A DNA stretch of 64,000 bases. Source: Rodentibacter haemolyticus (GTDB taxonomy: Bacteria > Pseudomonadota > Gammaproteobacteria > Enterobacterales > Pasteurellaceae). Below are positions 50,997 through 58,462 of the stretch, in pieces. Location: positions 2,294,001 through 2,358,000 of the forward strand of contig NZ_CP063056.1 in NCBI RefSeq assembly GCF_015356115.1, read 5' to 3'. The notes beneath the pieces are model-generated. The model worked only from the letters and a program-made list of their open reading frames with translations. It was not told where the DNA came from and did not search any database. A program made the position numbers and the translations under genes. How positions within the stretch are numbered: position 1 is the stretch's first letter; every line of letters begins with the position of its first letter.

Positions 50997-51155
50997 ATGT
51001 TAGATATTCAATTAACACACGAAGAACAGCAAAGAGCGGTTGAAAAAATCCAAGAATTGATGGCGCAAGGTATTAATAGCGGGGAAGCGATCCAAATTGT
51101 GGCGAAAGAATTGCGTGAATTATATGAAAAAGAAGATAAAAATAGCAAAAAATAA
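50997..51155 (+). CDS. yoaH: UPF0181 family protein, YoaH-like (52 residues)
   Basis: Short gene starting three bases after truC. The product begins MLDIQLTHEEQQRAVEKIQ and continues ELMAQGINSGEAIQIVAKE, which matches the UPF0181 signature of E. coli YoaH closely; it ends with a lysine-rich tail. Cytoplasmic, helical; function unknown. The same order truC-yoaH-cspD occurs in H. influenzae (HI1435, HI1434.2, HI1434.1). Confidence 0.9.
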   Translation: MLDIQLTHEEQQRAVEKIQELMAQGINSGEAIQIVAKELRELYEKEDKNSKK

Positions 51156-51297
51156 AAATTTTTGTGATCTCCATAACACTTTTTGATATTGCTTGTTGCA
51201 TAAGAAAAGAAAATGTTTAAACATAGCCGACGATTTGGTGATAAGGCAATAGTCTTATTTGATTTATAAATTATAGGCGAAGCCTAAGAGGTCTGTT

Positions 51298-51507
51298 ATG
51301 GAAATTGGTGTTGTTAAGTGGTTCAATAATGCAAAAGGATTTGGTTTTATTTCCGCAGAAGGCGTGGATACTGATATTTTTGCACATTACTCCGTGATTG
51401 AAATGGACGGTTATCGTTCATTGAAAGCAGGGCAAAAAGTGCAATTTGAAGTTATTCACGGCGACAAAGGATCTCACGCCACAAAGATTATTCCGATTGC
51501 GGAATAA
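51298..51507 (+). CDS. cspD: Cold-shock domain protein CspD
   Basis: 69-residue cold-shock domain binding single-stranded nucleic acid. GVVKWFNNAKGFGFISAEG holds RNP1 and DIFAHYSVI the RNP2-like strand. The pattern is CspD-like. Upstream, a tiny hairpin TAGGC-GAA-GCCTA sits right before the AGAGG ribosome-binding site and might modulate translation. GCAAGG/CCTTGC with a T-run (51564-51588) follows and is shared with convergent matP. Confidence 0.93.
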   Translation: MEIGVVKWFNNAKGFGFISAEGVDTDIFAHYSVIEMDGYRSLKAGQKVQFEVIHGDKGSHATKIIPIAE

Positions 51508-51563
51508 AATAAGAACTGGTATTTGGTGTTCTTAAAGTTTCCTCTTCTTAGTTAATTTAAAAG

Positions 51564-51588
51564 GCAAGGCTCATCACCTTGCTTTTTT
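51564..51588. terminator. Terminator between convergent cspD and matP
   Basis: GCAAGG (51564-51569), loop, CCTTGC (51577-51582), then TTTTTT. Confidence 0.75.
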
Positions 51589-52033
51589 ATTTCAGTAAAT
51601 TTCTTAGGCTGCTTTTCATTGCCGACATTTGACTCTCGTATAAGGCTTTGCTTTCGCGTTCATCAATCATATAACTGATGGTTTCGGAAAGGGTCATATT
51701 CATTTTGCGTGAATATTTTGAAAGGCGCAGCCAAACCGCATATTCCAAATCAATAGATTTTTTCTTAGTGGATTGCTTTTCCGCATTAAAAAAACGTTTG
51801 CGGCGTGCGCGAATTGCTTGATCTAATTTAATGGGTAATGCGGTGGAAAGATGCTGTTTGATCCAATTTTCGATTTTTTCCGGATAATGTTGGCTTTCCA
51901 ATAATTCGCTAACAATCGTCTCTTGTAGGCTTTTTTCATTGTAACGGGTGATATTTTCACCTTCGCGATGTTTACGAATAAGATAAACCCATTTCCAGTT
52001 CGCTTCTTGATTCTCGAGTTTTTGATATTTCAT
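51587..52033 (-). CDS. matP: Macrodomain Ter protein MatP
   Basis: Organises the Ter macrodomain by binding matS sites. 148 residues: N-terminal MKYQKLENQEANWKWVYLI and KHREGENITRYNEKS, then basic RARRKRFFNAEKQSTKKKSI and a ribbon-helix-helix (SIDLEYAVWLRLSKYSRK), and a coiled C-terminus for tetramer contacts. It closely matches E. coli MatP. It is divergent from the lonB-like gene, with fabA next, the same set as E. coli matP-ycbZ-fabA. Confidence 0.95.
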   Translation of the reverse strand: MKYQKLENQEANWKWVYLIRKHREGENITRYNEKSLQETIVSELLESQHYPEKIENWIKQHLSTALPIKLDQAIRARRKRFFNAEKQSTKKKSIDLEYAVWLRLSKYSRKMNMTLSETISYMIDERESKALYESQMSAMKSSLRNLLK

Positions 52034-52160
52034 AATGCCGATCTTTAGTGACGTGGTAACCGTTTCAATATACGCATTTTATCGCCATTTTTCCAGTTGA
52101 TTTTTACAATATCCATAAATGTGAGATAATACCCCCAATTTTACTAATGAGAAACCACCC

Positions 52161-53924
52161 GTGAGTTCATCTTTCTTCCAAGAACAGTCTCTTGATTGGC
52201 AAGTGTTGCAGCCAGAATTAAGCCTTACCGAAAAACCGACACAATCTCTTGATTTTTGGGCATTACAACAGAATGCTAAAAATGCGCTTTCTTTATTTTT
52301 ACGAAATGCAAGCCGTTCGCTTATGCTACTAAAAGCTGATGATCAAGCGGATTATGCGGATTTATTAACATCACTTATGCGTGAAATGTTGCCCGAAGTG
52401 CGGTCGGTTTTCGGGGCGAATTATGTGGTGGAACAAGGCGATTCTTTTTCCTTTCCGCATATCAAGGTAGAACCGGCACAATCTTTAGAAGATAATTTTG
52501 CCGCCTCGGGAGAGGTATTAAGTGCGCTTTATTGCGATCAATTTCAGCTTTTCGGGAGTGTGAAAGTACATCCAAGTTCGCGAGATATTCAGCTCACACC
52601 GGGGCTGGTACATCGTGCAAACGGTGGCGTGCTGATTTTGGGGGCTTCTACATTGTTGAGCCAATTTGATTTATGGCAGCGTTTAAAACATATTTTACAA
52701 ACCAAGCGATTTGATTGGTATTCTTCTCATCCTTTTAAAACCTTACCTTGCGATATTCCCGCTTATCCTATTGATATAAAAGTGATTATTTTAGGCAATC
52801 GAACAGAACTCGCCACACTTGGCGAACTAGAGGAAAATTTATACGCTTTTGCCGATTATGCGGAAATTGAAAGTTATCTTTCGGTTGCGAATGTGGAAGA
52901 GCAGAAAAATTGGGTGTCTTATGTTCGGCAAATAGCGGAAAAACAAGGGATTGAACTTGATTTTTCTGCGTTTAATAAACTTTATCAACTTTTAGTTCGC
53001 GAAAGTGAAAACCGTTTTTTGATCAATGTTTCGCCTAATACATTAAACACGATGCTGCGAAATGCTTCGATTTTAGTGCAAAAAACAAAGTTAAGTGCGG
53101 TCGATTTTGAACGTGTTTTTCAACAACAAACCGCACAACACGGATTTTTGAGAGAACAAACCTACTCGGATATTTTAAACGAGCAGGTTTATGTTGAAAC
53201 CAAAGGTGAAATTGTAGGGCAAATCAACGGGCTGTCCGTGATTGAATATCCCGGTACGCCGGTAGCTTTTGGTGAGCCTTCCCGAATTAGTTGCATTGTA
53301 CAATTCGGTGACGGCGAAGTGGTGGATGTTGAGCGCAAAAATGAGCTTGCCGGTAATTTACACAGTAAAGGAATGATGATTGCGCAAGCCTGTTTATCAA
53401 ATATTTTAGAATTGCCCTCGCAGTTACCTTTTTCCGCTTCGCTTGTCTTTGAACAATCTTATGGAGAAATTGATGGCGACAGCGCATCTTTGGCGATTTT
53501 CTGCGTGCTTACCAGCGCTTTAGCAGACTTGCCATTGCCGCAGCATATTGCCATCACAGGATCAATCGATCAATTCGGTTTGGTGCACGCCGTAGGAGGA
53601 GTGAATGATAAGATTGAAGGTTTTTTCTCTATTTGCCAGCGCCGTGGCTTAACCGGCAATCAAGGCGTGATTATTCCAGCAACCACCATTCAGCAATTAA
53701 GCCTTTCCAATGAGGTGGTAAGTGCGGTCAAAAACGGCGAGTTTTTTATCTTTCCGGTAGAAGACATTTTCCAAACTTGCGAACTGATTTTTCAACGTGA
53801 TTTATTGGAAGAAGATAAAATCTATGCCGACAATAAAACACCGATTTCCCGTTTGATCCAACATCGCCTTGATTTTAAGGCCGCACCGATAAAAAAAGGT
53901 TTGTTGGATTTTTTCCGGTTCTAA
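52161..53924 (+). CDS. ycbZ: Lon-related protease, YcbZ/LonB-like
   Basis: Putative ATP-dependent protease of the Lon family, 587 residues. The C-terminal Lon protease domain has the catalytic dyad S441 (GEIDGDSASLAIF) and K484 (GGVNDKIEGFF), 43 residues apart as in E. coli Lon. The N-terminal AAA-like half is reduced: VHRANGGVLILGAST is the Walker-B-like region, and no clean Walker A is seen. Substrates unknown. Located between matP and fabA as in E. coli. Confidence 0.92.
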   Translation: MSSSFFQEQSLDWQVLQPELSLTEKPTQSLDFWALQQNAKNALSLFLRNASRSLMLLKADDQADYADLLTSLMREMLPEVRSVFGANYVVEQGDSFSFPHIKVEPAQSLEDNFAASGEVLSALYCDQFQLFGSVKVHPSSRDIQLTPGLVHRANGGVLILGASTLLSQFDLWQRLKHILQTKRFDWYSSHPFKTLPCDIPAYPIDIKVIILGNRTELATLGELEENLYAFADYAEIESYLSVANVEEQKNWVSYVRQIAEKQGIELDFSAFNKLYQLLVRESENRFLINVSPNTLNTMLRNASILVQKTKLSAVDFERVFQQQTAQHGFLREQTYSDILNEQVYVETKGEIVGQINGLSVIEYPGTPVAFGEPSRISCIVQFGDGEVVDVERKNELAGNLHSKGMMIAQACLSNILELPSQLPFSASLVFEQSYGEIDGDSASLAIFCVLTSALADLPLPQHIAITGSIDQFGLVHAVGGVNDKIEGFFSICQRRGLTGNQGVIIPATTIQQLSLSNEVVSAVKNGEFFIFPVEDIFQTCELIFQRDLLEEDKIYADNKTPISRLIQHRLDFKAAPIKKGLLDFFRF

Positions 53925-53935
53925 GATTTACAAAG

Positions 53936-53960
53936 CGCGAATTTGGGTTCGCGTTTTTTT
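53936..53960 (+). terminator. Terminator of the lonB-like gene
   Basis: CGCGAA / TTCGCG stem with loop TTTGGG, then seven T. Confidence 0.85.
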
Positions 53961-54087
53961 ATACGTAAAATCGACTGATTGGACAAGTTCAGCTAACAAG
54001 TGTTTTCTATTTACATTGAGTGTTATTCCTTTTAGAATGCGGAGTTATCAGTCATTTGCTGAAATTAGATTTAATTAAGGAATAAAA

Positions 54088-54621
54088 ATGCAAAACACTT
54101 GTTCACCAAATAAAAAAGAAAGTTACACCTATGAAGATTTACTCGCCTCCGGCCGTGGTGAATTATTTGGTGCAGAAGGTCCGCAGCTTCCGGCTCCGAC
54201 CATGTTAATGATGGATCGTATTGTTAAAATGACAGAAAATGGCGGCACGTTTGATAAAGGTTATATTGAAGCGGAATTAGATATTCACCCTGATTTACCT
54301 TTTTTTGCTTGTCATTTTATCGGTGATCCGGTAATGCCGGGTTGCTTAGGTTTGGATGCGATGTGGCAATTGGTCGGTTTCTTCCTCGGCTGGGTAGGAG
54401 GCAAAGGAAAAGGGCGTGCATTAGGCGTGGGTGAAGTGAAGTTTACCGGTCAAATTTTACCGACTGCAAAAAAAGTCATTTACCGCATTAATATGAAACG
54501 GGTAATTAATCGTAAATTAGTGATGGGAATGGCTGACGGAGAAGTGGAAGTTGATGGACGCGTAATCTATACCGCAACAGATTTAAAAGTCGGATTATTC
54601 CAAGATACCTCCAGTTTCTAA
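54088..54621 (+). CDS. fabA: 3-hydroxydecanoyl-ACP dehydratase/isomerase FabA
   Basis: Dehydrates and isomerises the C10 intermediate to start unsaturated fatty-acid synthesis. 177 residues of the hotdog fold with catalytic H76 (FFACHFIGDPVMPGC) and D90 (LGLDAMWQLVGF). The EVKFTGQILP strand and conserved RVINRKLVMGMADGEVEVDG follow. GGAATAAAA precedes the ATG. Membrane fluidity control is the usual role. A MITE-like repeat follows the gene. Confidence 0.97.
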   Translation: MQNTCSPNKKESYTYEDLLASGRGELFGAEGPQLPAPTMLMMDRIVKMTENGGTFDKGYIEAELDIHPDLPFFACHFIGDPVMPGCLGLDAMWQLVGFFLGWVGGKGKGRALGVGEVKFTGQILPTAKKVIYRINMKRVINRKLVMGMADGEVEVDGRVIYTATDLKVGLFQDTSSF

Positions 54622-54653
54622 GATTTATAGTGAATAAAATTAAGCATACGAGC

Positions 54654-54826
54654 GATATTATGCAGCATTTGCATAAAACTTCTAGGGGCGTTAGGCGAAG
54701 CCGTAACGCACCGTAATGAAATTTATTGATAAATTGTTGACAGAAAGGTGCGCTACGCCTATGGCTAACCACCTTACTCCAACAAATATTTGTGATAAAG
54801 TTCTCTTTGTGTAACCGGTAATAATG
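54654..54826. repeat. MITE-like element with GCGTTAGGCGAAG core
   Basis: Left end GATATTATGCAGCATTTGCATA, right end CTCTTTGTGTAACCGGTAATAATG. Core GGGGCGTTAGGCGAAGCCGTAACGCACC and GGTGCGCTACGCCTATGGCTAACCACC, facing palindromes. The right part has the AACAAATATTTGTGATAAAGTTC version of the subterminal block, so the element is inverted relative to most copies. Downstream of fabA. Confidence 0.75.
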
Positions 54827-54893
54827 CGGACATTTTATACAATAGTATGCAGAAGAGAGCATTTTTCAGGTGAAATCGAATACCTGTTATTTA

Positions 54894-55373
54894 CTACTCC
54901 TCATCCACCACATCCGTAAAGGCGGCATTTAACAATTTCCCTAAATCTTCGGCAGCAAGTTCTACGCTTAGTCCGCGTTTTCCGCCGGAAACGTAAATAG
55001 TTTCAAAATCAAGTGCGGTTGAATTTATCACTGTTTTTATCCGTTTCTTTTGTCCGATCGGGCTAATACCTCCCACTAAATAACCCGTGCTTTTTTGAGC
55101 CGAATCTTTCTCTGCCATTTCAACTTTTTTGGCTCCGATCGCCTTCGCCGCTTTCTTCATACTGAGCATATTGGCGGTCGGTAGGACAAAACAGGCGAGT
55201 TTCTTTTGATCACCGTTTTCTGCAACAAGCAAGGTTTTAAAAGAGCGATGCGGATCAATACCTAATTTTTCGGCGGCTTCATCGCCAAAATGAGTGTTAT
55301 TCGGATCGTGATCGTAACTATGCAGGATAAAAGGAAGTTTTTGTTTTTTGAGTAAATCAATGGCCGGTGTCAT
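54894..55373 (-). CDS. ybaK: Cys-tRNA(Pro)/Cys-tRNA deacylase YbaK
   Basis: Trans-editing enzyme that frees Cys wrongly charged onto tRNA-Pro. 159 residues, INS/YbaK fold. K46 (HRSFKTLLV), the essential lysine, is present with ACFVLPTANMLSMKKAAKAI and GYLVGGISPIGQKK. It is almost identical in layout to H. influenzae YbaK (HI1434). The gene is divergent from the usg-like gene. Confidence 0.95.
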   Translation of the reverse strand: MTPAIDLLKKQKLPFILHSYDHDPNNTHFGDEAAEKLGIDPHRSFKTLLVAENGDQKKLACFVLPTANMLSMKKAAKAIGAKKVEMAEKDSAQKSTGYLVGGISPIGQKKRIKTVINSTALDFETIYVSGGKRGLSVELAAEDLGKLLNAAFTDVVDEE

Positions 55374-55429
55374 TTTATTTCTTGTCCTTTTTTTGTAGAA
55401 TGGCGCGTTATTTTACAGCGGAGAAAAAA

Positions 55430-56383
55430 ATGGACGCAAGCCTAAATATCGCCATTGCGGCAGAATTTGAATTATGCGAGAAAATTGCAGAAAGCCTTGA
55501 ACAAAGTGCTTTAAATATCGGCAAAGTCTCAATTGTTGAGATTTATCCTTTTGGAGAAGAACAGGGCGTACGCTTTAATAATAAAAGTGTGATGCAATAT
55601 TCACCGCAAGAAATGGATTGGTCGGAGATGAATTATCTCTTTTTCGCCGGTGATCTTGAACAAGCCTCGCATATCGCCGCAGCAGCGGAAAGCGGCTGCG
55701 TTGTCATTGATATGAAAGGCATATGTGCGGCATTATCTGATGTGCCGGTTGTCGTACCAAGTGTGAATGAAGCGGATCTTGTTGAATTAAGACAACGCAA
55801 TATTGTCAGTTTGCCAGATCCGCAAGTTAGCCAACTTGCTTTGGCAATTTATCCTTTATTGCAAACGGCAAATATTTCGCAAATTTTTACCACGTCTTTA
55901 CTTCCTGCTTCTTATCAAAATACTGATACGGTGAATAAACTTGCAGGGCAAACCGCACGCTTGCTGAACGGTATTCCGTTAGAGGAAAAAGAACCCCGTT
56001 TTGCCTTTGATGTACACCCGCAAAATACATTGTCATTATCGCAACAAATTCAAAAGATTTTTCCTCAATTAGATTCCGTGCTATTTCACGCTGTGCAAGT
56101 GCCGGTATTTTACGGAATGGCACAAAAAGTGACCGCACTTTCCGATTATAATGTAGATTTCCAGCCGCAAGAAAACGACTTTTTGCAATATCACGATAGC
56201 CTTATCACACCGGTTATCAACGGTGAAGCTGAAAGTGGGGAAGAGCAGGTAAGATTACATATCTGCGGGCTAAGTGCGGTTGAAAACGGCATTGAATTTT
56301 GGAGCGTTGCCGATGAGCAGCGTTTTAATCTTGCCCATCTTTCACTGAAGTTATTGGAAGCGATTTATCATCAAGGTTATTAA
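55430..56383 (+). CDS. usg: USG-1-like protein (aspartate-semialdehyde dehydrogenase homologue without the catalytic Cys)
   Basis: 317 residues, same fold as aspartate-semialdehyde dehydrogenase, but where the enzyme has an N-C-S/T-x-x-Q motif this protein reads PDPQVSQLALAIYP, so no catalytic Cys. That matches the USG-1 family of unknown role. I start at 55430 (MDASLNIAIAAEFE) with GCGGAGAAAA upstream; a longer frame to 55367 overlaps ybaK. A purine permease gene follows in 15 bases. Confidence 0.88.
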   Translation: MDASLNIAIAAEFELCEKIAESLEQSALNIGKVSIVEIYPFGEEQGVRFNNKSVMQYSPQEMDWSEMNYLFFAGDLEQASHIAAAAESGCVVIDMKGICAALSDVPVVVPSVNEADLVELRQRNIVSLPDPQVSQLALAIYPLLQTANISQIFTTSLLPASYQNTDTVNKLAGQTARLLNGIPLEEKEPRFAFDVHPQNTLSLSQQIQKIFPQLDSVLFHAVQVPVFYGMAQKVTALSDYNVDFQPQENDFLQYHDSLITPVINGEAESGEEQVRLHICGLSAVENGIEFWSVADEQRFNLAHLSLKLLEAIYHQGY

Positions 56384-56398
56384 TTTTAAGGAACAATT

Positions 56399-57694
56399 AT
56401 GTTAGAACGACTTTTTAAATTGCGTGAAAAAGGTTCAACCACGAAAACCGAAATTATTGCGGGGATCACCACTTTTTTCACCATGGTTTACATTGTGTTT
56501 GTAAACCCTTCCGTTCTTGGCGATGCCGGAATGGATAAACAAGTGGTATTTGTAACGACTTGTCTGATTGCCGGGCTCGGAACGATTGCGATGGGATTAT
56601 TTAGTAATCTTCCTATCGCACTAGCACCGGCAATGGGGCTGAATGCTTTTTTCGCTTATGTAGTTGTGGGAAAACTTGGTTATTCGTGGGAAATCGGGAT
56701 GGGAACGATTTTCTGGGGATCGGTCGGTTTATTGCTTCTAACCCTTTTTCAAATTCGTTACTGGTTAATGGCATCGATTCCTTTAGCGTTGCGGGTAGGG
56801 ATTGGCGCAGGGATCGGTTTTTTCATCGCGCTCATCGGATTTAAAAATATGGGGATTGTTGTCGCTAATCCGGCGACGTTAGTGGCTCTTGGCGATTTAC
56901 ATGATCCGAAAGTATTGCTCGGTATATTAGGATTTTTCATTATTATGGTATTGGCGGCACGTAATATTTTTTCCGGTGTGCTGATTTCCATTGCAGTGGT
57001 AACAGGTTTAGCATTATGGCTTGATGAATCCGTGGTGTTTCACGGTGTGATGTCTATGCCGCCGGCATTAGATGCGGTTGTCGGGAAGGTTGATCTTGCC
57101 GGCGCGTTGGATACGGCTTTACTTGGCATTATTTTTTCATTTTTATTGGTAAATCTGTTCGATTCCTCCGGTACGTTATTGGGGGTGACAGACAAAGCAG
57201 GTATCAGCGATGAAAAAGGACGTTTTCCAAAAATGAAACAGGCTTTACTGGTAGATAGTGTGAGTGCGGTAGGCGGTTCTTATATCGGTACATCTGCGAT
57301 CAGTACCTATATCGAAAGCGGTGCGGGAGTTTCCGTTGGCGGACGGACGGGGTTAACGGCAGTAACCGTAGGTGTATTGTTCTTATTGACGATTTTCTTC
57401 TCGCCACTTGCCGGTGTGGTGCCGGCTTATGCCACGGCAGGTGCATTGGTTTATGTGGGGATTTTAATGGCATCCAGCCTTATTCGTGTGCAATGGGATG
57501 ATTTAACGGAGGCCGCACCGGCTTTTATCACCGCTGCGATGATGCCCTTTACTTATTCCATCACAGAGGGGATTGCTTTTGGCTTTATTAGTTACTGTAT
57601 TATGAAAGCTTGCACCGGTCGCATTAAAGAGGTAAATGCACCGGTTTGGGTCGTATCCATTTTATTTATTGCGAAATTTGTGTGGGTCGGTTAA
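56399..57694 (+). CDS. Purine (adenine/guanine/hypoxanthine) permease, AzgA-type NCS2
   Basis: Proton symporter of 431 residues with about 14 segments. Typical AzgA/PurP motifs: TKTEIIAGITTFFTMVYIVF near the start, AMGLNAFFAYVV, NLFDSSGTLLGVTDKAGIS and SAVGGSYIGTSAISTYIESG. E. coli relatives take adenine or guanine/hypoxanthine; which one applies here is not clear. GAAC-spaced AAGGAACA precedes the ATG. A GC terminator follows at 57701. Confidence 0.94.
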   Translation: MLERLFKLREKGSTTKTEIIAGITTFFTMVYIVFVNPSVLGDAGMDKQVVFVTTCLIAGLGTIAMGLFSNLPIALAPAMGLNAFFAYVVVGKLGYSWEIGMGTIFWGSVGLLLLTLFQIRYWLMASIPLALRVGIGAGIGFFIALIGFKNMGIVVANPATLVALGDLHDPKVLLGILGFFIIMVLAARNIFSGVLISIAVVTGLALWLDESVVFHGVMSMPPALDAVVGKVDLAGALDTALLGIIFSFLLVNLFDSSGTLLGVTDKAGISDEKGRFPKMKQALLVDSVSAVGGSYIGTSAISTYIESGAGVSVGGRTGLTAVTVGVLFLLTIFFSPLAGVVPAYATAGALVYVGILMASSLIRVQWDDLTEAAPAFITAAMMPFTYSITEGIAFGFISYCIMKACTGRIKEVNAPVWVVSILFIAKFVWVG

Positions 57695-57700
57695 TTTGAT

Positions 57701-57727
57701 GGGCGAGCGAAAAGTTCGCCCTTTTTA
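57701..57727 (+). terminator. Terminator after the purine permease
   Basis: GGGCGA / TCGCCC stem with loop GCGAAAAGT, then TTTTT. Confidence 0.85.
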
Positions 57728-57752
57728 TAACTGAATAAGTCAAGGATTTAAT

Positions 57753-58109
57753 ATGCAAAATATGCTTTTTATTATTCATTCTTCACCTTATGGCGATGAA
57801 CATTTCTTCAGTGCACTACGCCTTGCGTTACAGATACAAGAGCAGCATAAAAGTGCGGTCAATTTAAAACTATTTTTAATGTCTGATGCGGTAACGGGCG
57901 GTTTGGCAAAACAGAATCCGAGTGAAGGTTATCATCTACAGCAAATGTTGGAAATTCTAACGGCGCAAGGCGCAGTTGTAAAACTTTGCAAAACTTGTAC
58001 GAATGCGCGCGGCATTACCGAAGCGGCTTTAGCCGAAGGGGTAGAAATCGGCACGCTAATCGAACTTGCCGATTGGACGGTGGAAGCGGATAAGGTACTG
58101 AATTTTTAA
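57753..58109 (+). CDS. ychN: DsrE-family sulfur-relay-like protein YchN
   Basis: 118 residues, DsrE/F fold, closely similar to E. coli YchN: LRLALQIQEQ, LFLMSDAVTGGLAKQNPSEG, QQMLEILTAQG and KLCKTCTNARGI, with conserved cysteines in the last motif. It forms hexamers in E. coli; physiological role not settled. It starts after AAGGATTTAAT and is followed by a repeat element. Confidence 0.93.
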   Translation: MQNMLFIIHSSPYGDEHFFSALRLALQIQEQHKSAVNLKLFLMSDAVTGGLAKQNPSEGYHLQQMLEILTAQGAVVKLCKTCTNARGITEAALAEGVEIGTLIELADWTVEADKVLNF

Positions 58110-58121
58110 TTGAATGACTCA

Positions 58122-58234
58122 GTATTATATATCAGTTGCACATAGGAGAATTTTATATCCAATATTTATCGGGGAAGGGTGCGGCTTCGCCTAAGAGACC
58201 TACAATGTTTTATGCAGGTGCTACATAATACCGG
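58122..58234. repeat. Short MITE-like element
   Basis: Ends GTATTATATATCAGTTGCACA and GCAGGTGCTACATAATACCGG. Subterminal block TTTTATATCCAATATTTATCG. The core is half-deleted (AAGGGTGCGGCTTCGCCTAA). Between ychN and convergent ynbE. Confidence 0.75.
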
Positions 58235-58258
58235 AATAGCTTATGGGAACATAAGCCG

Positions 58259-58462
58259 TTATTTTTTCTTATTTTCCCCGCTCACAGCTTTTGCTTTTTC
58301 GTCCATCGTAACATTTATATTATGATCGACCACCACATTCATATTGATGGTGATGCCTTCCTTGGGCGTATCAAGTTGAATAGTCGGAGTACACGCCGTG
58401 AGAAGGTTGAGAGCAAATAATCCTGCAAGAAAGTGCGGTTGATTTTTAAGGTGTTTTTTCAT
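58259..58462 (-). CDS. ynbE: YnbE-like outer-membrane lipoprotein
   Basis: 67-residue lipoprotein with a signal peptide and lipobox LLTAC at residues ~20-24. The mature part (IQLDTPKEGITINMNVVVDH) matches YnbE. In E. coli YnbE stacks on the C-terminus of YdbH to complete a bridge that carries phospholipid to the outer membrane. It overlaps the 3' end of ydbH by 17 bases. The E. coli third gene, ydbL, does not follow here. Confidence 0.9.
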   Translation of the reverse strand: MKKHLKNQPHFLAGLFALNLLTACTPTIQLDTPKEGITINMNVVVDHNINVTMDEKAKAVSGENKKK